This document shows positions 1 through 5,391 of a stretch of 5,391 nt of DNA, piece by piece (the stretch's first letter is position 1; every line of letters starts with the position of its first letter). The notes under the pieces were generated by a model that made no database searches, was not told where the DNA came from, and was given only the letters and a program-made list of their open reading frames with translations. The stretch lies in NCBI GenBank assembly GCA_945929285.1, contig CAMEOC010000095.1, positions 1 to 5,391 of the forward strand. Reading direction: 5' to 3'. This stretch comes from an uncultured Mucispirillum sp. (GTDB taxonomy: Bacteria; Chrysiogenota; Deferribacteres; Deferribacterales; Mucispirillaceae). Made by a program: the position numbers and the translations under genes.

Positions 1-24
1 TTCAGACGTGTGCTCTTCCGATCT
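1..24. other. Illumina sequencing adapter remnant (not genomic)
   Basis: The first 24 bases match, as I recall it, the 3' end of the Illumina TruSeq read-2 adapter in the orientation that ends in GCTCTTCCGATCT. Genuine mutS coding sequence begins immediately after, at position 25. The adapter has no stop codon in the mutS frame, so it would add eight false residues (RSEEHTSE) to a conceptual translation. This is an untrimmed library artefact at the contig end and should be masked. It also means the contig end is a read end and not a biological boundary. Confidence 0.96.
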
Positions 25-1584
25 ATACTTTCTTATATCGCAAAACATGGCATATTCAATATCTGCAAGTTTTTCTTCTGCATTTAATATTTTATTTTCC
101 AGCTCTCTTAATTCTTCTGTAATAAACCTTTCACTATTGGCAAGGGTTTGCTTTCTTTCAAAATATTCAGGCATTTTAGAAGCATTAAGCCGTGAAACTT
201 CAAAGTAATACCCAAAAACTTTATTATAACCAATTTTAAGCTGGTTTATACCTGTTTTTTTCCTTTCTTCTTCTTCCATTTCAGCTATTTTGCTTTTGCC
301 TGTTATTTTTATATCCCGCAGTTCATCAATATGGCTGTTATAGCCTGTTTTAATAATACCGCCTTCTTTAATATTTATAGGTGGTTCATCAACTATTGCT
401 TTATTTATAAGGTTATATAAATCTTCAAAGCCTTCTAACACATACTCCCCAAAAACACTAGGGTATGATGAAAGCATAGCTTTTAATTCCGGCACACTTT
501 CAAGGGAAAGTTTTAGCCATATTAAATCTTTTGGAGTAGCCCGCAAGGATATTAAACGGGAAGTTATACGCTCAATATCAAAAATATTAGATAAAAGGGA
601 TGAAATAGTATCTAAAAAAGTAGGGTTATTAACTAAAAACTCAACAGTATCAAGCCTTTTATTAATCTTATATATATTTCGTAAAGGCCTTAAAAGGCTG
701 CTTTTTAAAAACCTTGCCCCCATAGGTGTGGCTGTTTTATTTAATATATAAAACAGTGAGTTTTCTATACCATTGTTTGATGTTACAAGCTCTAAAGTAT
801 CTGCTGCTACACTATCAAATATTAAGTAGTTATCATCTTTTAATGTAACAGGAAGCATAAGTTTTGTACTTAATATTAAATCATCTAAATAATCAAGAGC
901 CATAGCAAGAGCCCATATATAGCCCTTTTCTTCAATAAACAATGCTTTTTCACTGGTTACATTATAATGGGTTAGCACTTTATTTAAAGCATTATTATAT
1001 ATTTTTCCTGGCTGCCTTATGGTTGTGGGTATATTATTTATTTCAATATCCATATTAGATATTATTTCTTTAGCATCCATAGTAAGTGCAGAATTTTCCA
1101 AGCTGGAAGCATTTAAAGTTTTTAAAAATGTTTCCCCTGTTGTAACATCTATGGCAGCCATATATATATTTTCAAGTTCAGCATATAAGCTTAATAAAAA
1201 ATTGTTATCAAAAGAAATATTTGCTTCATCTTCTAAAGCTGTGGCAGGGGTAACAACCCTTGTAACACCTCTTTTAACAACACCATTAGCAAGTTTTGGG
1301 TCTTCTAACTGCTCGCATATGGCAACCTTCTGCCCTGCTTTTAAAAGCTTTACAAGATATGGCATATAAGAATGGTATGGAATACCGCATAAAGGCACCT
1401 GGTTTTTAGAAGACTTGTTACGGTAGGTTAGGGCAATACCTAATATTTTTGAAGCAGTAACTGCATCATCATCAAACATTTCATAAAAATCGCCCATTCT
1501 AAAAAACAAAATAGAATCAGGGTACTGCTCTTTAATATTATAAAATTGCGCCATGGCAGGCGTTACATTTTTAGGATTTTCCAT
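25..1584 (-). CDS. mutS: DNA mismatch repair protein MutS, N-terminal 520 residues (truncated by contig end)
   Basis: MutS recognises mismatches and small insertion-deletion loops in newly replicated DNA and, with MutL, starts their excision. The reading frame is open from the ATG at 1584 to the adapter junction at 25, giving 520 codons with no internal stop or frameshift. The family is usually about 850-880 residues. Domain I carries GDFYEMF at residues 31-37. Its Phe33 and Glu35 correspond to the F-x-E pair that wedges into the mismatch (Phe36/Glu38 in E. coli). Also visible are CGIPYHS (about 67-73), KVAICEQLEDP (about 86-96), TPMGARFLKSSLLRPL of the core lever domain (about 286-301), FGYYFEVS of the clamp (about 457-464) and RKQTLANSERF (477-487). 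The whole ATPase domain with its Walker motifs, and the stop codon, lie off the window. The start is the only usable in-frame ATG after the lapB stop. It sits 15 nt from lapB, with only a weak GAG (1594-1596) as ribosome site, and an in-frame ATG-TAA pair lies directly upstream (1585-1590). It is the fourth gene of the HIT-lapA-lapB-mutS operon. The identification is firm and the gene was probably intact in the organism. Confidence 0.97.
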
Positions 1585-1599
1585 TTACATAAACTCATA

Positions 1600-2700
1600 T
1601 TATTTTGGGTATATGCTGTCATAAGCTGCACACTTTGGGCAGTCATCTTTATAATCATTTGTTTCAAAGCCACACTCTCTGCATTTATATGAAAATGTAT
1701 CATGTAAAGCATGAAGTAAAAGCTTATTATTATACCTTAAAGCATATTCTTTAGCTGCAATTATTTTAGCATCTGGCAGTTCAATATATGATTCTAAAAG
1801 TATTTTTGCCGAGTGACTGTCATTATTATATTCATAAAAATCAGCAAGGGCCAAATATATAAATGGGTTTATAGCACCTTTTGAAGTAAGCTCCCTTAGT
1901 AAAGTATGAAGTTCTGCTTCCTTTCCTGCTGCAATATAAGCTTTTTCCACATTTTTAAAATCATTCATATCCCTTAAAAGCCCTTCTTCAAGTATAGCCT
2001 TAAATTCATCAATAGCTTTTAAGTTTTTCTCTCCCTGCATATAAAGCAGAGCCTTAATAATCCTTGCAGGGCGGCATGCTTTATTTGTTTCTAAAGCAGA
2101 TTTTATATATTTTGCAGCATTCTGACCGCCACCAGCATTAACAGTCTTTTCCACCATACATTTTTCAAAAAACCCAGGAATAGTTTTGCCTGTAAGTTTA
2201 TTATATTTTGTGTGGTAGTTTATGGCATTATCATAACTTTGCAAAGCAAGGGCACTTCTTGCCATGGTTATAATATTTTCAGGCTTATTTAAAACCTGGC
2301 TTTCCTGTTTTAATAAAGCAACAGCTTTAGCATGCTGGCCTGCCATCATATAATCATAGGCAAGTTCGCTATAAAGGGCATTTTTAAATTCTTTATCTAT
2401 ATCGTTACTGCCAAGCATCATCTCATGAATTTGTGCAGCACGGGTATAATCGCCTTTTTTCTTTTGCAAAAACCCAAGTATTAAGTATATTTCAGGGTTT
2501 GCCTGGCCTTTTAAGGCAATATTTTTCAACTGCTCCAGTGCAGCAGCATCTTCCCCTTTAAAAAAAGCAGAAAGGGCAGTAACTACTGAAGGGTTAGTTT
2601 TTTTTGTTTTTGCAGCAGTATTTCTTTTCGTTAAAAAAAATAAAAATACAAGTGTAATAATAACCGCTGCAGAAATACTTAAAATCTCTGTATATGTCAT
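1600..2700 (-). CDS. lapB: Lipopolysaccharide assembly protein B (LapB/YciM): membrane-anchored TPR protein with C-terminal rubredoxin-like metal site
   Basis: In E. coli, LapB is an inner-membrane protein with a cytoplasmic TPR domain. It brings LpxC to the FtsH protease and so limits lipopolysaccharide synthesis. This protein has the full family architecture in 366 residues (E. coli about 389). One transmembrane helix lies near residues 5-24 and is followed by a basic stretch. TPR-type helix pairs run from about 37 to 330, and include LGFLQKKKGDYTRAAQIH (75-92) and DYMMAGQHAKA (116-126), which resemble conserved LapB segments. The C-terminal domain has CxxC pairs at Cys340/Cys343 and Cys354/Cys357, expected to bind a metal in a rubredoxin-like fold. 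The ATG lies 6 nt after the lapA stop, and an AAGG ribosome site (2710-2713) overlaps that stop region. Being directly downstream of lapA supports the call over a generic TPR protein. Two 8-nt homopolymer runs lie just after the membrane helix. Control of LpxC in this organism is inferred from the family. Confidence 0.92.
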   Translation of the reverse strand: MTYTEILSISAAVIITLVFLFFLTKRNTAAKTKKTNPSVVTALSAFFKGEDAAALEQLKNIALKGQANPEIYLILGFLQKKKGDYTRAAQIHEMMLGSNDIDKEFKNALYSELAYDYMMAGQHAKAVALLKQESQVLNKPENIITMARSALALQSYDNAINYHTKYNKLTGKTIPGFFEKCMVEKTVNAGGGQNAAKYIKSALETNKACRPARIIKALLYMQGEKNLKAIDEFKAILEEGLLRDMNDFKNVEKAYIAAGKEAELHTLLRELTSKGAINPFIYLALADFYEYNNDSHSAKILLESYIELPDAKIIAAKEYALRYNNKLLLHALHDTFSYKCRECGFETNDYKDDCPKCAAYDSIYPK

Positions 2701-2706
2701 ATTACT

Positions 2707-3096
2707 TTACCTTATGGCATCTTTTATATCATTAGAAAGAGCCAGTTCTTTTGTTTGTGTTTCTTCCACTGCTTTATTTTCTTCTTCAGCATTATTTTTT
2801 TCATCGGTGCTAATAGTTAATTTTTGCAGCCTTTGTATTTCTTCTTTATCTGCTTTTATTTCTTTATTTAATTTTTTTATTTTCCTATTTAAACCTAACT
2901 TTTCCCCATACATAGCAAGGGCACCTATTACTACCCCAATAAATAAAACTATAATAACCAGCAGAAAAAGCGGTATTTCATACTGAGCCACATTCATAAA
3001 AGGCTTAAATGTTACCACAGAGCCATTGCTAACAGAAAATATCACAAGGTATGCCACTAAAAGAGCCTGTATAATTAATTTAACAATTCTAAGCAT
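2707..3096 (-). CDS. lapA: Lipopolysaccharide assembly protein A (LapA/YciS domain) with extended coiled-coil tail
   Basis: LapA is a small inner-membrane partner of LapB in lipopolysaccharide assembly. The 129-residue protein shows two transmembrane helices, about 4-22 and 41-63, separated by a short loop. It contains the family-like FSVSNGSVVTF segment (20-30) after helix 1 and a glycine-containing second helix (FIGVVIGALAMYG). A charged heptad-like segment from about 66 to 94 (LNRKIKKLNKEI and onward) should form a cytoplasmic coiled coil. An acidic, probably disordered tail follows to residue 129. It is longer than E. coli LapA (about 102 residues), and the extra length is in this tail. 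The ATG overlaps the end of the HIT gene by 8 nt and has a strong GGAGG ribosome site inside that gene, so translation is probably coupled. lapB follows after 6 nt. The family is supported by topology and by the neighbour; the tail's function is unknown. Confidence 0.88.
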   Translation of the reverse strand: MLRIVKLIIQALLVAYLVIFSVSNGSVVTFKPFMNVAQYEIPLFLLVIIVLFIGVVIGALAMYGEKLGLNRKIKKLNKEIKADKEEIQRLQKLTISTDEKNNAEEENKAVEETQTKELALSNDIKDAIR

Positions 3097-3586
3097 TTTT
3101 TAATTCCTCCATAATAGCAGTGCATAGTTTATTATAAGTTGATTCTATATGTTCTGAAATAACTCTGGTTTCTGAAATAACAGGCATAAAGTTTGTATCT
3201 CCCTGCCAGCGAGGCACAATATGCATATGTAGATGGTCTGCAATACCAGCACCTGCCATGCTTCCCACATTCATACCAATATTAAACCCTTGGGGGTTAA
3301 GTGATTTCTGCATAGCCTTTGTGGTAATTCGCACAAACTGCATCATCTCAAGGGATTCTTCATCGGTTAAAGAAGTAACATCGGAAGTGTGCCTGTAAGG
3401 TATAACCATAACATGGCCGTTATTATAAGGAAATAAGTTCATAATAATAAAACAGTGGCAACCTCTATGAAGTATTAAAACTTCTTCATCTTTAATAGAT
3501 TTATAAGCATTACAAAAAACACAGCCTTCTTCTTTATGCTTGCCTGTAATGTAAGCCATACGCCAAGTAGCCCATAATTTATCCAT
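3089..3586 (-). CDS. HIT-family (histidine triad) nucleotide hydrolase/transferase, Ap4A-type
   Basis: HIT proteins hydrolyse or transfer nucleotidyl groups, acting on substrates such as diadenosine polyphosphates or AMP-linked compounds in the cytoplasm. The 165-residue protein is of usual length for the bacterial group that begins with LWxxWR (here residues 4-9, LWATWR). The catalytic triad motif His118-Leu-His120-Met-His122 is intact, followed by IVPRW (123-127) and GDTNF (129-133). Cys22 and Cys25 (CVFC), probably with downstream histidines, could form the zinc site seen in many relatives. NLFPYNNGHVMVIPYRH (50-66) is the typical nucleotide-binding strand region. To my recollection the group includes the M. 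tuberculosis Ap4A phosphorylase Rv2613c, but phosphorylase versus hydrolase activity cannot be decided from sequence. The start at 3586 is preceded by GAGG at 3592-3595; an out-of-frame ATG at 3590 opens only a three-codon frame. It is the first gene of the operon with lapA, lapB and mutS and overlaps lapA by 8 nt. Confidence 0.93.
   Translation of the reverse strand: MDKLWATWRMAYITGKHKEEGCVFCNAYKSIKDEEVLILHRGCHCFIIMNLFPYNNGHVMVIPYRHTSDVTSLTDEESLEMMQFVRITTKAMQKSLNPQGFNIGMNVGSMAGAGIADHLHMHIVPRWQGDTNFMPVISETRVISEHIESTYNKLCTAIMEELKNA
3106..3110 (-). promoter_or_regulatory. Strong Shine-Dalgarno for lapA, inside the 3' end of the HIT gene
   Basis: GGAGG on the minus strand lies 9 nt before the lapA ATG, within the last codons of the HIT gene (the Glu-Glu of ...MEELKNA). 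It supports the lapA start at 3096 and allows ribosomes finishing the HIT gene to restart on lapA. Confidence 0.85.
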
Positions 3587-3614
3587 ACATGCCTCAATTA
3601 ATATAATTTATATC

Positions 3615-3643
3615 ATTTTACAGGTTAAATTTTATTCTGGCAA
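3615..3643 (-). promoter_or_regulatory. Sigma70-type promoter for the HIT-lapA-lapB-mutS operon
   Basis: On the minus strand, TTGCCA (3638-3643, five of six matches to the -35 consensus) is separated by exactly 17 nt from TAAAAT (3615-3620, five of six matches to the -10 consensus). Transcription would start near 3608, leaving a leader of about 20 nt before the HIT ATG with GAGG inside it. The promoter sits in the only gap between the two operons. No inverted repeat suggesting an operator overlaps it, so it looks constitutive. AT-rich DNA makes -10-like boxes common, but the match at both boxes with ideal spacing is good support. Confidence 0.72.
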
Positions 3644-3682
3644 GTTTTATTTTATTATTTCTAAGGCTTTATTTTTCCAAAG

Positions 3683-4807
3683 CTATTTTAAGCCACGGGA
3701 AATTATGGTAATTATAAGCAGTAAAAGCCCAATTAATGAAAATGCAGTAGTCAGGCTTGTATTCTCTGAAACAAAACCCATTACAGAAGGGCCTATTAAT
3801 GTGCCAAAATAACCAATGGTGGCAACAGCTGAAACAGCTATACTTAAAGGCATACTGCCCCTGTATTTTCCTGCTGCTGAAATGGTCACAGGCACCATAT
3901 TGGCAAGGCCAGCACCTGCTAAAGTAAAGCCTATAAATGAAGCTATGTTATATGGCACATAAAGCATTATATATATACCTAATATGGCTAAAATACTGCT
4001 TGCAAATAAAATAGTTTTTATGGAAAATTTTTCTGCTGTTTTATCCCCTAAAAACCTAAAAATACCCATGGTTATATAAAAAAGCGAAAAGGAATAGCCT
4101 GCATATTCTGGCTTAATATTTCGCACTTCCCGCATAAATAATGCACTCCAGTCAAGAATAACACCTTCTGCCACAAAGGCTATAAAGCATATAATCCCCA
4201 GCACAAAAAGTATGCGGGTAGGCTTTATAAAAAGTTTTTGAGGCTTTTCACCACCGTATGATAAAAGGGCAGGTATTATGCTTAGTAATAGTATGAAAAC
4301 TAAACCAACTAATATAAAAGCAGCATAAGTGGAGCTTGTAAATTTCAGTAAAAAAGTAACTATTAATATACCAAAAAACACCCCAAAGCTATACATGCTG
4401 TGAAAGCCTGCCATTAAGTGCTTTTGCATGCTTTCTTCCACTATTGCCCCTTGTATATTTAAAGTAACATCAAGCATACCAAGGCCTACACCAAATAAAA
4501 ACATAAAAAGCCCTGTTATAAAAATACTTTTAGAAAAAGCTAAAACCAGCAATGAAATACATACAAGTATGGCAGAGATTACAACAGTTTTTTTGCACCC
4601 TAATTTTGCAACTGTAAGCCCTGTGAAAAACATACTTATAACAGCACCTGTGGCAATTAAAAGCAGCAGCATACCAAGCTGAGCTTTATCCACATGAAGC
4701 CTGTCTTTTACAAAAGGCACAAGCATTGCCCAAAGACCAAAAGCAAGGCCTAGTATAATATAGCCAATATATGTGCTTAACCTGTGGCGGAAAGTAATAT
4801 TAGTCAT
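3683..4807 (-). CDS. MFS transporter, YbjJ/MosC-like, substrate unknown
   Basis: This is a major facilitator superfamily inner-membrane carrier of 374 residues, which should form 12 helices in two six-helix halves (the E. coli relative YbjJ has about 400). A degenerate motif A lies between helices 2 and 3 (GLTVAKLGCKK, 63-73). The segment from Gly106 to Gly142 resembles the YbjJ/MosC branch: GMLDVTLNIQG (110-120), then Glu124 and FHSMYSFG (135-142). Asp113, Asn117, Glu124 and His136 are polar residues in or near helices 4-5 that may line the transport path. The start at 4807 has an AGGAAG ribosome site (4814-4819), and the gene overlaps the end of marR by 8 nt, so the two are translationally coupled. 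Pairing with a MarR regulator suggests export or uptake of a small molecule that is also the inducer. The branch contains sugar- and rhizopine-related members and uncharacterised proteins, so no substrate is assigned. No strong terminator follows the stop; some read-through into the next operon is possible. Confidence 0.88.
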   Translation of the reverse strand: MTNITFRHRLSTYIGYIILGLAFGLWAMLVPFVKDRLHVDKAQLGMLLLLIATGAVISMFFTGLTVAKLGCKKTVVISAILVCISLLVLAFSKSIFITGLFMFLFGVGLGMLDVTLNIQGAIVEESMQKHLMAGFHSMYSFGVFFGILIVTFLLKFTSSTYAAFILVGLVFILLLSIIPALLSYGGEKPQKLFIKPTRILFVLGIICFIAFVAEGVILDWSALFMREVRNIKPEYAGYSFSLFYITMGIFRFLGDKTAEKFSIKTILFASSILAILGIYIMLYVPYNIASFIGFTLAGAGLANMVPVTISAAGKYRGSMPLSIAVSAVATIGYFGTLIGPSVMGFVSENTSLTTAFSLIGLLLLIITIISRGLK

Positions 4808-5252
4808 TATTCACTTCCTGTAAAATTGCTTCCTGCAGTAAAGTTATTATTTTTTGGTATTTTTCAAGCATATCTTCAAGCTCTTTTTTACCTATGTGGT
4901 TTGTAATATATTTTTTTGCAAAATCAATTGTTTTTTGTACTTTTAGTAAAAGTTTTTCCCCTTCAGGAAGTAATATAATATTAACTTTCCGCCTGTCGCT
5001 TTCATTATGCATTCTTTTTACATAGCCACTTTTTTCCAGCTTATCAACCATAGAAGTAACTGTCTGTTTTGGTATAAGCAGTTCTTCTGCTAAAATAGTA
5101 GGCTCTGTAACTTTATTTCTATCATATATGGCATCAAGCATATTAATATCAGCATAAGAAATATTATAATGTTTGCATATTTCAGCAAATATACTGTTTT
5201 CTTTTTTCACAAGAATATTATGCTTTCTTAAAAAGTCAAAATTTTCTTTCAT
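4800..5252 (-). CDS. MarR-family winged helix-turn-helix transcriptional regulator
   Basis: MarR proteins are dimeric repressors, usually released from DNA by a small phenolic or other ligand, or by oxidation. The 150-residue protein has the typical length and layout. N-terminal dimerisation helices are followed by a winged helix-turn-helix from about residue 33 to 100. The helix-turn-helix is LAEELLIPKQTVTSMVDKLE (54-73) and the wing carries the conserved Asp-Arg-Arg in SDRRK (85-89). C-terminal helices (about 97-145) complete the dimer interface. The only cysteine is Cys26; nothing here shows it to be a redox sensor. The ATG at 5252 has AAGGAA (5257-5262) as ribosome site and is preceded by a promoter with an inverted repeat. 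As first gene before the MFS transporter, it most probably represses its own operon. The ligand is unknown. Confidence 0.93.
   Translation of the reverse strand: MKENFDFLRKHNILVKKENSIFAEICKHYNISYADINMLDAIYDRNKVTEPTILAEELLIPKQTVTSMVDKLEKSGYVKRMHNESDRRKVNIILLPEGEKLLLKVQKTIDFAKKYITNHIGKKELEDMLEKYQKIITLLQEAILQEVNND
4814..4819 (-). promoter_or_regulatory. Shine-Dalgarno for the MFS gene, inside the end of marR
   Basis: AGGAAG on the minus strand lies 6 nt before the ATG at 4807 and is part of the marR coding sequence. It fixes the transporter start and supports coupled translation of regulator and transporter. Confidence 0.75.
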
Positions 5253-5269
5253 AGTATTCCTTTTATATA

Positions 5270-5284
5270 ATTTAGTAGTTAAAT
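5270..5284. repeat. Small inverted repeat in the marR leader (possible secondary operator)
   Basis: ATTTA-N5-TAAAT lies about 13 bp from the main inverted repeat, between the predicted transcription start and the marR ribosome site. Its arms are short and wholly A/T, so in such AT-rich DNA it may be chance. MarR-family promoters often hold two operators, which is the only reason to list it. Confidence 0.25.
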
Positions 5285-5295
5285 ATTACAAAATA

Positions 5296-5324
5296 GTATT
5301 ATCCTGTTTCGGATAATCTGTCAA
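5296..5324 (-). promoter_or_regulatory. Sigma70-type promoter of the marR-MFS operon
   Basis: On the minus strand a perfect -35 hexamer TTGACA occupies 5319-5324. Two overlapping -10 choices follow: GATAAT (5298-5303, five of six matches but only 15 nt spacing), or TAATAC (5296-5301, three of six with ideal 17 nt spacing). Upstream of the -35 the DNA is T- and A-rich (5325-5345), like an UP element. Transcription would start near 5289-5291, giving a leader of roughly 38 nt. The exact -10 cannot be settled from sequence, but a promoter here is well supported. Confidence 0.72.
5298..5317. promoter_or_regulatory. Putative MarR operator: perfect inverted repeat ATTATCC-N6-GGATAAT
   Basis: A perfect 7-bp inverted repeat with a 6-nt spacer spans 20 bp, a size usual for MarR-family operators. 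It begins one base from the -35 box and covers the -10 region, so a bound dimer would block RNA polymerase. It is the clearest symmetric element in the leader and lies upstream of a MarR gene, which supports autorepression of the marR-MFS operon. Binding by this regulator is inferred. Confidence 0.68.
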
Positions 5325-5391
5325 GAAAATAAAAATAAAATGGTAAAATCTAAAAACGATTGCGAAAAATTAAATAAATAAAAAAGTGGTT

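Noticed and set aside
8..208. Plus-strand open frame of 66 codons
   Set aside because: It starts inside the adapter and runs antisense to the mutS clamp region, with low-complexity Ser/Phe/Leu composition typical of a shadow frame.
1019..1369. Plus-strand open frame of 116 codons
   Set aside because: It is wholly antisense to well-conserved mutS coding sequence, has no recognisable domain, and is explained by the opposite strand.
25..1584. mutS as a genuine pseudogene or truncated mutator allele
   Set aside because: The frame is intact up to the adapter junction, so the missing ATPase domain is an assembly-edge effect.
2714..2986. Plus-strand open frame of 90 codons
   Set aside because: It is antisense to lapA; its Ser/Phe-rich composition mirrors the Lys/Glu codons of the LapA tail.
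3663..3690. Possible terminator hairpin after the MFS gene (GCTTT / AAAGC)
   Set aside because: The stem is only 5 bp of mostly A/T pairs with an 8-nt loop, and no T tract follows in the direction of transcription, so it does not qualify as an intrinsic terminator.
4428..4682. Plus-strand open frame of 84 codons
   Set aside because: It is antisense to the MFS gene, with no domain and no ribosome site of note.
5340..5381. Short plus-strand frame of 13 codons at the right end, as a possible divergent leader peptide
   Set aside because: It has no ribosome site, ends at once in AT-rich DNA and has no feature beyond chance expectation.

Overview
This is a low-GC (roughly one-third GC by eye) bacterial chromosomal fragment. 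Every supported gene lies on the minus strand, so transcription runs from the right end towards the left. A lapA/lapB pair points to a Gram-negative organism with a lipopolysaccharide outer membrane. The low GC and the gene set would fit an AT-rich host-associated lineage such as Deferribacterota (Mucispirillum-like). That placement is an inference from general knowledge, not something the sequence proves.

Layout from right to left. (1) 4800-5391: a promoter with a consensus -35 box and a perfect 7-bp inverted repeat between -35 and -10, followed by a MarR-family repressor gene. (2) 3683-4807: a 12-helix MFS transporter of the YbjJ/MosC type that overlaps marR by 8 nt, so the two form a regulator-transporter operon. 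(3) 3587-3682: a short intergenic gap with a near-consensus sigma70-type promoter (TTGCCA, 17 nt, TAAAAT). (4) 25-3586: a tightly packed operon of a HIT-family nucleotide hydrolase/transferase, lapA, lapB and mutS. The last gene is cut at the left end. (5) 1-24: not genomic. It matches the end of the Illumina TruSeq read-2 adapter, fused in frame to the interrupted mutS.

The marR-MFS pair looks like a self-regulated efflux or uptake unit of unknown substrate. The second operon combines a housekeeping Ap4A/HIT-type enzyme, the two inner-membrane proteins that in Escherichia coli control LpxC stability and so lipopolysaccharide synthesis, and the mismatch-recognition protein of DNA repair. Gaps of -8, 6 and 15 nt imply co-transcription, and the HIT-lapA overlap suggests translational coupling.

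I found no RNA genes, CRISPR arrays, insertion sequences, phage genes or toxin-antitoxin pairs, and no convincing undescribed system. The points most worth checking are the adapter artefact at the left edge, the operator-promoter overlap upstream of marR, and the linkage of envelope-homeostasis genes to mutS.
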